The notes below the pieces were generated by a model, which had not been told where the DNA came from, made no database searches, and saw only the letters and a list, made by a program, of their open reading frames with translations. Position numbers and translations under genes: made by a program. A stretch of DNA of 64,000 bases from Bradysia coprophila (Eukaryota; Arthropoda; Insecta; Diptera; Sciaridae). Below, one piece after another: positions 1 to 11,079 of this stretch. Within the stretch, counting starts at the first letter, position 1. The number at the start of each line of letters is the position of its first letter. Location: NCBI RefSeq assembly GCF_014529535.1, contig NW_023503608.1:12264501-12328500 (forward strand), written 5' to 3'.

Positions 1-3000
1 TGAGAAGCATCAGATAAGCTCAGACAATATAAAGAAAAGCAATCATCCGACACATTAACAAAAACCTAAATTGCACATTTATTCGCAAAGGAATCTCTGC
101 AGAGTTTTTGATTCACGTATTCGAAATAAAATGCCATTGCTTATACATTTTTATCGGGTGTGTACTTATAACGGAAAATATTAGTTTGAACGAGACCCCA
201 GAGACTATAACAACCCAAATTCAGTTAAACAGAAAAAAAAACAATCAAATCCAACTAGAAAACGGCTATAATGTGATCTCGTATGTTTCAATGCTGGTTT
301 TTCCCTCATCACTCAATGTTATCGTTTGTTTTAACAAGGTACAAGGTATATGGTTTATAGATACATTGTTTTCAGGAGTTAAAGTTTATGCGGAAGGGTA
401 CCCTTGTTTTCAAAAAAAATAAACTTTTTATTGTTAAATTGACACATCAGATGGTGATAACTTGGTCCGCTGCAAAATAGCTAATATATAATGAACTTCA
501 TTCCATAAAACGTTTATTACGATGTTGAATGCCACCTGAAGTGTAAGGAACTGGCATAGGGATTCAATGTAAGACTTTTCAATTTAAAATGTGAAGTAAA
601 TTGAATGGGTTTTTTTGTAAGGTATGGTACGGTGAAAAGCAAAAGATTTATGAGCCATAAACCATCACTTTGTGATGCAAATCACTATCAAAGCGGCTTT
701 TATCTGAATGGAGAAATGTTGCAAAAAAAAAGCTTTGCTGACAATTTTCAAATTGTATAAATTAAATAATGATTCTGGCATGGGTCATGTGTATTATATG
801 TACCACAAACAGCGCATTATTTACAATTTTCCAGGCTAAAAACGAAATTCAACCCGAAAGCACACAATTATAATTACTAAATCGCCTTTTCAATTAACTT
901 AAAATGATCCATTTGGGCTCATTATTACACGGAATAATTTGTTGGAAAATGTATTTAGATTATCTCTATTAATACCTTACCTATGAGCGACGGATATACG
1001 TATCTAAATGTGTTTTTGTGTGAGAGTGTTTATTTCATTAACTGTTCGAATACATTTTCCACAATGTTGTCCGTCTCTGTTGAGGGAGACTTAAATTACT
1101 CGTTCTATTTCATTTGTATTATGGAACAGTTAGGTATGTACACACAGAATATTGTTTTGTGTATTTAGTTTCAAATTCGTTTATGGGTGGTAAAAGATCC
1201 TATCGCAACCAGACAACTTTTATTTATTCGTTCGCTCTGTGGGTAATTAGAATTAATTTTTTAATAACGTTTTAGCAATACAATTAATTTTCCATTTTCT
1301 TTTCGGAAAATGGTTTAACCAAATTAAAGAATTTCACCTCCGAATACATTTTTGTTTTTCCAAACGTAGCACAGGTAAAACTTCCTTCATTAATTAGAAA
1401 CTCTTTAGTGTACTTAAACTGTACTATTATATATGTTTTTATCATTCAGATTGATCACTTTGATTGAAAAGATTGGAGTGATGCTTGGTACATTTAATTG
1501 GTTATTAAATTTTATTGCGAACGGGTGTCGCACATTAAAGCCTATTTATTTTGATCACGTGGCATTAATAAGCCTGTGTAACAAAAATATTTTTTTAGGG
1601 TGAACATATTTGATAATGGTTAAACTAACCATCATCATGGCATATTTACTATAGATGTATTACATGGAAAAAACTGAGATAATGGTTTGGTTTTCTGCGG
1701 AAGTGACGTGAACGATAATGTGCACAGAAATATACTAACTTTCACTTCTGAATGATTGTAATAGTTAAACCACAAGTTGTTAACTATTTACCGACGGTTA
1801 TGTTTCCTCTTACACTGAATAATTTGGTTTAGAACTTAGTGATCAAGAGAATTATCAGGCTCAATCTGGTGATGCATTTGTCGTCTGTGTAAAGGACGAT
1901 AATATGGAATTATTGTCTTTATGCTGATCCGGTCGCTCTGCACCCCTTTTTTCTTTAAACCAAATAGAAGCAAGAGAAATATGCGGCCAGAAGTCTAGTT
2001 TAAAACTAGAATGCGCTTTCTGATAATATGTACGCCCTGTCAAGACCGATTTTAAAACGATTCTGTGAGCGTGAGCCTTTTCTCGTCGTTTCTTATATAT
2101 TCCGTGAAGAATGATTTGGCGTCTTTATTGCGAACGAGAAAATTACTAAGGTGACTAAGCCATTTGAGACATTTTTTCCACCTCTTTAGTATATCATCAT
2201 CCACCTCTAATCGAAAATCAAAGCTCTAGTTTCTACATATCACTGCGAACCAAGCACTAGAAGAGATTTTTTTTAACGGATATTTAGCTTCTCTAATATA
2301 ATATGATCTGCCACAAAATAAACAACATTTCTAGCACCGCCACAGGTATAAATTTAATGAGAGCCTCTAATGTGGCAAAAATTTTAAATTCTTCAAACAA
2401 ATTTCTAGAAATTCGCACAAATAATTGTCAACTATTATTTAATGAAAATTTGTCAATAAACAATTAGATGAAACATTTAAAAACCGAAACCAAAATACTG
2501 TCAACAACTAGAGCATGTTTGTCCAAAATATAGTACACCGGCAACTCTGATCTTTTATAATGACAACATAGTAGGGCTGCATACGCAGGCCCCTCTGGGA
2601 AAATCTGTTCTGTTGCTTGGTTGCAGATGCTATGGTTTCTATAATTTATTTGACTGATATGAAAAAACAATAGATATTTACTTCACAAAAATGGAAAAGA
2701 GTTTTCGCGTGAAGTTTGGTGATCCGAGGCGAAGCCAAGGTCAATAACCACGCGAGAACCTGAGAGCGCAGAAAAACATTCCAAAAAATGTCAAACGTTC
2801 CTTCCCCATACAACCTTTTTGACACAAAAGTTCATTAAGCTGACATATTTTGATCGAAGTTAAAATTTATCTTGTAGTCAGACATCCTACCTTTCTTTTG
2901 TTGTGGATGTGTACTGCCATTTACCAACAATTTTTGACAACACTGTTATGATTCAGTGAGATTCGAATTTATTTTTTCAAGAAAATCCTCTCACTATCTC

Positions 3001-3160
3001 TCTAGTTAGTATTTTCCTTGTTCGTAAAAAGGTTCCACTCACAAATTGAGAAGATAGCAGTTCTGTTAGTTTGAAAGAAAACACATAATTATACAGTAAG
3101 CAGTGATCCGACGAAAGAAATATTTTAAATGTCCAACTCTGAACTGAAAGTACCTGAGCT
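1..3160. other. Gene-free AT-rich stretch
   Basis: I see no supportable gene here. Reading frames in this stretch are short, lack splice-compatible partners and read like AT-rich noise. One slightly less AT-rich minus-strand frame at 1861-2043 has no start codon and no recognisable domain. About 2706-2760 lies a sequence (around the words gatccgaggcgaagcc) that recurs inverted near 60236-60275, so part of this stretch is dispersed repeat. Confidence 0.5.
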
Positions 3161-3167
3161 GTTTGGA

Positions 3168-3325
3168 CCTGAACCTGAATCAATTAATTTTGACCTGATC
3201 TGAAACCTGACAGCTATGTCTGAAAATTTGTATGAAAATTTTAGGTCGACTTGAAACCAGATCTGTGCGTTTCGGAAATTCAGTTTCAGGTAAAAGACCT
3301 GACCTGACCTGAAGTTTCAAAGTAA
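3168..3325. repeat. CCTGAA-rich degenerate hexamer repeat
   Basis: Plus-strand words such as acctgaa, gacctgatctgaaacctgac and gacctgacctgacctgaag recur many times in about 150 bp, forming a degenerate six-base array. The reverse-complement version (ttcaggt words) forms a similar array at about 56985-57280. No gene is visible in either. Confidence 0.6.
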
Positions 3326-3644
3326 TGTTTTGACCTCGTTCGACCGATTCCGAACCTTAAAAAGTACTATACTCATCAACCGAAGAACAGTCGAAACTAA
3401 CAGAGCATGGCACCTGGTAATTTATTTTAGGAAACAGACGCGGCTATGCAAGCCAGAATGGTTGAATTTTTAACGGAAGTTGGAATTAAAAAACATTCAA
3501 AAATTAATTTTAACTCAATAAGATTGATAAATCTTGAATTGAAATGCCTGCGAACAGTTTGTTAGTACTCATAATTTTCCCACTCCTGCTGTTGATTTTA
3601 ATGTTTTTCGAATAGAAAGATGTAGTCTTACCCTGTTCCAGACG

Positions 3645-3825
3645 GCAAGCATATGACCGGTATTATTGTCTGGTCTATTACTTCCATCAATAAAAGTATT
3701 TTTAATCTGTTGATTTTAAATCTTGTACTTCAATTTTTTAACACTCATTTTACTATATAACGGACTATGTTACCCAGAGTTTGTCATTATTTTGGCTGTC
3801 GTTATGGATAACAGATGAATATGAC
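3645..3825 (-). repeat. Dispersed repeat family A, copy 1
   Basis: Reverse-complement copy of the sequence at 7300-7485 and 55310-55478. Shared words, read on the minus strand, include ctgttat(c)gataac, aaaataatgacaa, a middle part around ttaaaaaattgaagta, and the end cttgccgtctggaacagg. Three diverged copies in one 64 kb window imply a common interspersed element. I see no coding potential. Confidence 0.65.
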
Positions 3826-4120
3826 AGGCGAACGTGTTATCAGGATTTTTTGTTTTATGGATTTGATTTTCATTTTCATACAAAGTAACGAAAAGCTTTA
3901 AACAACTTTGACAAAAGTGTTTTTACACTCAATGAAAATGTGTGTCCCACAGTGACTATGAGATTCTGCTCCTTCTATTAAACCTTCCACAGGCAGTCAG
4001 CATTAATATAGCTTTCCAATCTGCTATTTGTGATTTAGTGCTCGCTAAAATATTACGGTAATGAAAGGATCACGAAGTAGAACCAAAACGAGCGAAGCTA
4101 ACCGAACAATGATCAATTTG

Positions 4121-4275
4121 TTCATGCTGGTATTCGTTCATGCTAGTATTATGTCATGCTGGCATTTAGTCATGCTGGTATTCGCTCATGTTATGGTGAT
4201 GCTGGTATTCGGTTATGCTGTAATTCGCTTATTCTGGTATTCGGTCATGCTGTAATTCGCATATGCTGGTATTGG
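4121..4275 (+). repeat. ~17-bp tandem repeat (tcatgctggtattcg)
   Basis: About nine degenerate head-to-tail copies of a 16-17 bp unit with consensus tcatgctggtattcgt. The period is near 17, so every reading frame through the array meets the same motif shifted. The open frames across it are a by-product of the repeat. Confidence 0.75.
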
Positions 4276-7200
4276 CTGGCAAAAAAACAAACAGAGGAGA
4301 AAGCTAGTACACATAGTCCCCTGACACGAAGTGTCCATGGGAATGGAACCAACAACATCTGAATCGATTCAGGTGTCTCTCAAAGTTGTATGAAGAATTT
4401 ATGTAATCCCATACAAATGCCATACCATTTTATACGTCCTTGAGCGATCCTCAAAATTTTTCGTCACTTTCTTCCATACAGTTTCGGACACCCAGCAATC
4501 TTCTTGTACTGATTGAATCCTTTTGTAGGTTTGTGTACCAAAATGTCTTCTATGGACTAAAAAGTCTGTATTGGTTCATGGTACATATACATATAGGATA
4601 TAGGTAAAAGATAATGATTGAGAATCGTTTACAAATTTTGTGAACCTTACTACAGAAGTTCACAGAAGCGATAAATATAAATAAATTGTAAATGTTTGAT
4701 TGTTTCAGGCGTCAGGTCCTAAACAAGTTGTGATTTTTGAAAATGCAGATTGCTGATAGTTATGACCATATTAATAATTAAAGTAGCAAACAAACACAAT
4801 AAATATTTTGACAATGAATACGCTGAAAATGATACACCATAATTCAAGCAATGGCATTGCGAATCGTTTACAATTACAATTTTAAACAACATTTAATCAG
4901 GTTGAAGACTGAAAGGCATTGCAAACAAAAACCCTTTTTAAATAACAATAAAACGGGGAAAATTTATCGTTCCGCTTCCAAGTCAAAACAATTTTCAACA
5001 CATATGCTAGGAATCATAACAAACAGTGAAAACCCTTCTTCTATTACTGTTACTGAATGTTGCGCCCTTCAAACATCATTATGATGGGTGTTTTAACGCC
5101 CCATTTTCATAAGCCGTATGTACTTATTTGCAATAGAAACACAAGAGCTCGTATAAGATAAACTAAACATCGGTATAGTCATGGTTAATTAATGTAATTC
5201 GATTTAAGTATGTTATGTTTTTTTGGTGTGGTATACGCGTACTTACACAATATAATATTTTGTTTTCAATTATTGGAAAAAATGATACGAAATTAGTTGC
5301 GGAGAAGGCATCTGCAGAGAATTCGGCACGGCATTTGCGAGCTGTATAATTTTATCATAAATTGTATTTGCTTTGTTTACTCGTTTTTTAGAGCATACAC
5401 GAAGTACGGTGCAAACTTAATTTGAACAATTAAATCAATAGATTCTTAAAGATACTTCGTCGTGGAAATTTCTTGATTCCAGAAAACATCTAGGTGCTTG
5501 AACAGCATAATATACCCGAGTGTGATGGATTTCACTCGCACTCAAAGTGTCTGCATACGTAGAACTATGATAAAAACAAAGTCAATTCAACGCCCTTTTA
5601 CTTTCCGCATCTTGTCAACTGTGGTAACTGATATAGAAAAATCCCCTAACACTCAAATGTTAAATCGTATATGGTATAGAGAGTATTTTACGCAAATGAC
5701 AACAAACAACATGTACTTCTTGTACCATGTAATCTCTCAAGCACAACAAATCAATTTTGTATACGTCTTTTATGTGGTGTATCAGTTGATAGTCCTGGGA
5801 ATACTTTTCTTCATCAAAATTGAATTTAATTTATTTATTAACGGCTTTGGAGCTAACTGATAACATACAAAATATAAATCAATTCAATTCATTAAATTCA
5901 ATTATATCGATGTCCATGGCCACGTGGCCAACGCATTCACATTGTAAAACGACAGGAATTGAGCGGAATGAATTTCGGTTGACTGTATCCAGATCGTGAA
6001 TTTTGAGGAAGAATAAAAATCTGTTGAAAATCCTGGACATATTCGTGATCGGTTAGCATAACCCATAATCGGTGCGGTGCTGTTCCAAACTGACGAAGTC
6101 GGAACCACGTAAAGTACGTAGAGGAGACGAAATATTTTATTTAAGAAGCAAATTTGGGGAGTCAAACCTGCATCTGCATTATATAGTTAAGTTCCTTATT
6201 ATATAGGAAAGAGTATAAGCATATCTAGTACAATAACCAACCTTTCAAAGATTATGAACATATCTAGTATAGCACCGCACTTCAAGCAAAAGCGCTTCGA
6301 GTGACAGCTGCCAAAAAGAGTACTATTTTCTATACAAAAAATCTCCAGATTACAGATGACAAGGTTAACTTGCAAAACTTCTATGTGTGTTTTCTACGCA
6401 ATCCTTGCAAATAGTCAGCGAATGGAAATATGTGAAAAGACATCGTCCTAGTTTAGCTTCCCTAAAAAAACCAAAATACCCAGGACTAACGTACACATTA
6501 AATTTGCTTCATCATTTAGTTACATGTTGTTATTCCAGACTAATGTTCATGTAAAAAAAATTATAAATGCCATTTGAATGTGAATAGATTTTAGTATTCA
6601 AATAGAATTCTCGTGGGGAAATGGAGGACGGGGTGATATTAATTTAAAGAATTTAAATGCCATGCCTAAGTACCTCCTCTTTTATATATAATGAAATATA
6701 ACGGAAAAAGGAATACTTATACGAAACCAGAGGAGTAATCATACATAATGCCAGAAAAGTTTGTTTTTCAATTTCGTTTAGGTGAACAAAGCATTTGATG
6801 TTAGTCAAATATATACTGTACATTGATTGTATACATATACCCCATTTGTAAGCAATTATTTTTTTACAGAATATTCCTCGTCTAAATTAATGACGACAAC
6901 AAATAAAGGAGATTATCTTCTTTTTAATTATTTTCCATATCAAATGAGTCGATTGAAATTTAACTCATTTTCAGCGTAAGTAAATGTTTGAAAGATTAGG
7001 AGCATTATTGTGGGATTTACTTTTATTGATGGTGGGTCAATGTTAGATAATGTCGAGGATAATGTTGATAATATAAATACAGAGGTGGACTAACTTGTAT
7101 ATTAACGGACGATTATGTCCATCTGCTGCCGACAGCGACGACTTTAACATCGACTCGCTGTGGTCGCTAAGGTTGTCTCACATAGAAAGACTCAATTTAA
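4276..7200. other. No gene seen
   Basis: AT-rich sequence with scattered open frames. The longest, at 5498-5860, has no ATG at its boundary and no domain. The segment at about 6270-6330 (cttcaagcaaaagcg ... gacagctgccaaa) recurs at about 35243-35290, so it is interspersed repeat. Confidence 0.5.
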
Positions 7201-7299
7201 ATTGACGATTTTTAGCCTCGTACGAAGTACAAAGGTGTTTATTTTTACTTAATTTTCCCTATAAAGTATTTGCTTGTTAACCTGTGACATACGGCTATG

Positions 7300-7485
7300 C
7301 ATCTGTTATCGATAACGACAACAAAAATAATGACAAGCTCTTGGTAATATGGTCCTTTATAAAGTAAAAGACATGTTAAAAAAATTGAAGTATTGAAATC
7401 AACCGATTAAAAATACTTTGATCGATGGAAGTAATAGACCAGATAATAATGCCGGTAATATGCTTGCCGTCTGTAACAGGTTAAT
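7300..7485 (+). repeat. Dispersed repeat family A, copy 2
   Basis: Begins around ctatgcatctgttatcgataacgac and ends around cttgccgtctgtaacagg. It aligns by eye with 55310-55478 on the same strand and with 3645-3825 inverted. The internal order of shared words is conserved in all three copies. Function unknown; no open reading frame. Confidence 0.7.
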
Positions 7486-7570
7486 GTTTACGTTCGGACG
7501 CACAATGCATCACTTAAAATGATATCAGTTGTTTTAATAGTATACATAACGAAAATAGTGGCTGGGAATA

Positions 7571-7679
7571 GTGGGAATTTCGCGCCGTGCCATTCACAAT
7601 AATTGACAAAATGACACATTTTGTATAAGGAAAATGTCACTTTGGGGGTTATTGTGAATGACACTGCGCGAAATTCCTC
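7571..7679. repeat. Hairpin (imperfect inverted repeat, ~50-bp arms)
   Basis: The left arm at 7571-7621 and right arm at 7629-7679 are reverse complements with a few mismatches. Key words are gaatttcgcg and cattcacaataa on the left, ttattgtgaatg and cgcgaaattcc on the right. Flanking bases (atcagttgt at about 7521, acaactgat at about 7692) also pair, so a larger miniature element of about 180 bp is likely. Confidence 0.75.
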
Positions 7680-8104
7680 AACACCAAAATAGTACAACTG
7701 ATGAAATCTAAAAGTATACATAGGGATTTGCGATACAATTATCTTATGGTTTTGACTGATATTTTGAATAATGAGAAAGGATCCACAAGCAATATGGCTA
7801 GTTAAGTTGTCCGTAAGAGTCGTATATTTTTAAGCTATGCTACAACACAACATATTTGAATCTCTACGTGAATCCTATCTTCTAATTGGTATTTATGTTC
7901 TCAACACTGATATCGGTTGCACAGTTCCGCAGATATATGCAAAAAAACCTTGGCCAGTTATCCAAAGTAACATTTTTCCGACCATAGCTCTGGATCTGCT
8001 CGATTGAAATACTCAACTTCGATTTTGCTTTTGACAATACCAGACAGGGAAAAAAATTATCAAAATTTGTTGTCTTTGACTCAAATTAGAGTGCCGGAAG
8101 ACAT

Positions 8105-8205
8105 ACATACGGATGGACCACAAAAAGTTTCTCCTCACTCAGGGAGTCAAATTTAACGTGTTAAAAATTTCACGTGAACGTAAATGTATAAGACTTCGGG
8201 AGGAA
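8105..8205 (-). repeat. Dispersed repeat family B, copy 1
   Basis: Contains ctcactcagggagtc followed by an acgtgtta block and tataagacttcgg. The same order is found on the opposite strand at 35825-35930 (gactccctgagtaagg, taacacgtcg, gtcttatagg). Confidence 0.6.
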
Positions 8206-8296
8206 AAGTAAGAAGTTACAATTAAGATCCAATTGGCCTCTATTCGATTCACATGCATTGCCAAAGTTACGACATTTACATATGGATTATAACAAG

Positions 8297-8420
8297 TACA
8301 ATCGTTAAACCGAACTGGTGTGCATACGTTATTTTGCACCAGCTGGTCACATATACAATTCCAAATGTGACCAGCTGGTGCAAAATAACGTATGCACACC
8401 AGTTCGGTTTAGCGATTGTA
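8297..8420. repeat. Near-perfect 56-bp-arm palindrome
   Basis: Left arm 8297-8352 and right arm 8365-8420 are reverse complements with a single mismatch (cgtta versus tagcg), separated by a 12-base loop. Near-identity of the arms suggests recent origin or active homogenisation. Both strands show the same open frame starting in the arms, an artefact of the palindrome. Confidence 0.9.
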
Positions 8421-8834
8421 TATCGCATTTAGATCGAATAATATCAATTGGATTTGATTATGTGATTTGTTTATTTTCTAGTACTGTGGCAATATTCTTC
8501 TCACAAAATTTAAATTTTAATTCCACCTTGAACGACCACAATAGATTTATGAGTAGTTCAATAAAAAAAATGTTTAAACAACTGTAACATCCCGACGCTG
8601 CCTATTTTGTTTTGCTACAGTAAGTTAAAATGCGTCAACCTTCTTCATCGAATTTGAACCAATTCCGACTGATCAAATACAAAAAAGGGAAAATATTTTG
8701 GTTACTCTGACGAGTATATTTACTATTTATCATTACACTAATATGTTCTATTATTAGTTTTTCGTATTTAATAACTAAACGAATTAAATGTTGAAATCGT
8801 GTCAGCTTACACAAGCTTATAGAGTAGTATATAT

Positions 8835-8982
8835 TAGAGAGTTTGCGCAATTGACTTATAGCTTATAAAAGTCAACTTATAACTTATAATTATAAATTAA
8901 CTTCCCATTTGAAATTTACGGGGAAACGACTTATAATTATAAGTTGACTTTTAAGCTATAAGTCATTTGCGCGAACTCTCTA
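8835..8982. mobile_element. 148-bp hairpin MITE-like element
   Basis: Terminal inverted repeats of about 50-60 bp begin tagagagtt(t/c)gcgca and end tgcgcgaactctcta. The spacer is about 35 bp. Arms are rich in ttataa words. The layout (short, non-coding, long terminal inverted repeats) is that of a miniature inverted-repeat element. No transposase is present. Confidence 0.75.
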
Positions 8983-9003
8983 TTACCCAATCCATAAGAG
9001 TGA

Positions 9004-9493
9004 AATCGCAAATTCCTCGAACAATTTGTATGGAGGGTAAATTCAACGTGTCCGGATTTTTGAAGTGTATGGTACCCATGAAATCATTTCGAGTTCAACG
9101 AGGTACATACATCTCTCCTCTCTCGGAATTGTCGTTTTCGTGGTAGAGCTGTTTGAAAAATTAATTGTTCTCAGGTCGATATTTTATTTCACCTTGATTG
9201 TCTCGGGTAATAAGATCACACAAGACATCAAATACATCGGACCGTTTGCAGTAGTATCTCCAGTGACTGTTTTGAGAAAAAGATGTCGATTATTACCCGA
9301 GATAATCAGGGTGAAAACATTTCTACTTGAGAACCACACTGTTTTTCAAACAGCTCTACCACGAAAACGACAATTACGAGAGAGGCGAGATATATCTCGT
9401 TGAACTCGCAATGATGCAAGGATTTCATGGGTACCAAACACTTCAAAAATCCGGATGGCATGGCTAGCCGATTGTTCAAAGAATTCGCGATGG
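9004..9493. mobile_element. ~490-bp foldback element
   Basis: Inverted arms of about 200 bp surround a spacer of roughly 70 bp. Matching blocks from the outside in: aattcctcgaacaatt / attgttcaaagaatt, tccggatttttgaagtgt / cacttcaaaaatccgga, ggtacccatgaaatc / gatttcatgggtacc, tttcgtggtagagctgtttg / caaacagctctaccacgaaa. Open frames at 9065-9403 and 9346-9579 lie within the arms and are not genes. Confidence 0.85.
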
Positions 9494-9567
9494 AGTTTTA
9501 AAATCTGAATGTTTTTATATGGAAAAAAGGACAAAAAGTTAACTTCCGAATTTTTTCCCATTTCTTC

Positions 9568-10264
9568 GTATACACACACGGAATTTTAAAAACCGACACA
9601 TTTTCTGTTTCTGTGTTTTGCTTGAGTTTCTGATTTCTCCATATAAAAATACAGGCAAAATTCACAAAAAACCAGTAAACCCGAGGGGTGACGCACTTCC
9701 ATTTAATCCATTTAATCCATTTAATCCATTTAATCCATTTAATCCATTTAATCCATTTAATCCAAAAAATTTTTTTTAGTTTTACCGAAATAATTAGGCT
9801 ACCCACCTGAAAAATTTGTAAAGTAATTGCGAAAAATAGATTTGCACGATCACCAGCTCGTTTAAGTACTCGTGAGGTAAAGGAATTTTTTTTTTGTTAA
9901 AAATGGTATTAAATTTATTTAATCCATTTAATCCATTTAATCCATTTAATCCACTTTACACCAAAAACTCCTAAAAGTGGATTTTTTTCGCTTTTTAACA
10001 TTGTAGTATGAGTTGTAGTACGTGGTTCGATCAAAATCAACAATTTTTAAGACTTTTACAGTATTTTGTAAAATGAAGTTTTTTCCTATTTAATCCATTT
10101 AATCCAATTTTTATTCCATTTAATCCATTAAATCCATTTAATCCATTTAATCCATTAAATCCATTTAATACCATTTAATCCATTTAATTTAGAAGTGAGT
10201 TACCCCTCGAGTAAACCACGAAACAGAAAATGTGTCGGTTTTCAAAATTCCGCGAGTGTACCTA
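9568..10264. mobile_element. Inverted-repeat element enclosing 9-bp satellite
   Basis: The outer arms match: a ggaattttaaaaaccgacac block at 9580-9598 pairs with gtgtcggttttcaaaattcc at 10232-10251. A second block, cccgaggggtgacgcacttcc (about 9680), pairs with agaagtgagttacccctcgag (about 10191). Between them are three runs of the 9-mer atttaatcc. The minus-strand frame across this region reads as a repeated three-residue unit and is not a gene. Confidence 0.8.
9700..10190. repeat. 9-bp tandem repeat (atttaatcc), three blocks
   Basis: Blocks at about 9700-9764, 9914-9952 and 10086-10190, consensus catttaatc. The units are nearly perfect in the first block and become interrupted in the third (attaaatcc, ataccattt variants). 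The array sits wholly inside the inverted-repeat element that surrounds it. Confidence 0.9.
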
Positions 10265-10614
10265 CTTTCTTATATTTTTTCTTTTGCCTCGAGTTTTTGG
10301 CTCGGGATATAGCCGAAGAAAGCAGAAGATAAACATTTTGGCTAGGTAACGTCAAAAAATGCTGGAAACTGTTATGAAGAATCAAATGAACGAAATACTT
10401 ACATGACATCAAACTAGATAGAAAATATCATTAAAACACTTCCAATTGACACTTTTTTAGTTCCATTTCAACAATACAACATAATTCAGTCAAAAAAAAA
10501 GAAATGCAAAATATAGATCGCTCGCTTACCGCTCCTAATAGTTTGACTCTAGCAATGTTTCTCATTTCGTTCATGTTCAAGATGTATAAACAACCAGTTT
10601 TAATTACGATTTTC

Positions 10615-10620
10615 TTTATT
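10615..10620 (-). terminator. Poly(A) signal AATAAA of the peptide gene
   Basis: AATAAA on the minus strand, 93 bases past the stop codon of the small secreted-peptide gene. The position is typical for a compact insect gene. Confidence 0.6.
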
Positions 10621-10712
10621 TATTAATAATCGATTTGGCCATTAACAGAATTCGTGAAAAATTCGTTTTATGAATTCAACGTTGAAGTCATACTTCGATT
10701 GAAGAGTTGAAT

Positions 10713-11010
10713 CTAGAATAAGTCTCTGATTCGACGAAAAACTCCTCCGAGAAATCCACGACATTCCTCATCCACTGGCTCCTCTACATCGTCAGTATCT
10801 GTTACATTCCACGAATCGCTAGGGTCTGCTCCATTAACCGACGCATATGTTGAATTTGAATCGATCGAATCTTCCGGCGAAATGCTGTCTTCATCAGTGC
10901 TGATATACTAAGAACAAACGACTTAACAGTTAACTGATTCGGATTCAAATTATTGTACAACTTACTTGGAATGCGATAAACGCAAGTAAAACGACGAAAA
11001 AGTACTTCAT
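10713..11010 (-). CDS. Small secreted cationic peptide precursor (two exons)
   Basis: Exon 1 is 10966-11010, exon 2 is 10713-10907, and the intron of 58 bp has GTAAGT and TTCTTAG ends. The product is 79 residues. Residues 1-15 (MKYFFVVLLAFIAFQ) form the core of a signal peptide. Residues 16-64 are a strongly acidic, Ser/Asp/Glu-rich spacer with no Lys or Arg. The last 15 residues read CRGFLGGVFRRIRDLF from the single cysteine at 64 and are basic and amphipathic. A TATA box lies 50 bases upstream of the ATG and a poly(A) signal follows the stop, so the gene model is complete. An acidic propiece followed by a short cationic helix is the layout of several insect antimicrobial peptide precursors. 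That function is inference: I recognise no family, and no dibasic cleavage site precedes the cysteine. Confidence 0.75.
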
Positions 11011-11060
11011 TCTGTTCCAAGATGATTTGTAACTAAAACCTAAAACGAATGCAATCGGTC

Positions 11061-11068
11061 CTTTTATA
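11061..11068 (-). promoter_or_regulatory. TATA box of the peptide gene
   Basis: Minus-strand TATAAAAG. It lies 34 bases upstream of an initiator-like TTAGTT whose A is at 11034, which would give a 5' leader of about 24 bases before the ATG at 11010. Strong TATA boxes are typical of tissue-specific secreted-protein genes. Confidence 0.65.
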
Positions 11069-11079
11069 CACAGCATATA

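Noticed and set aside
5498-5860. 120-codon plus-strand frame
   Set aside because: No ATG at the boundary, no domain, AT-driven composition, no promoter or splice context.
8139-8587. Two frames on opposite strands with the same N-terminal residues
   Set aside because: Both start inside the arms of the palindrome; the shared sequence is due to symmetry.
9498-9806. 102-codon minus-strand frame with a repeated IKW unit
   Set aside because: It is the translation of the 9-bp tandem repeat; no start context, no domain.
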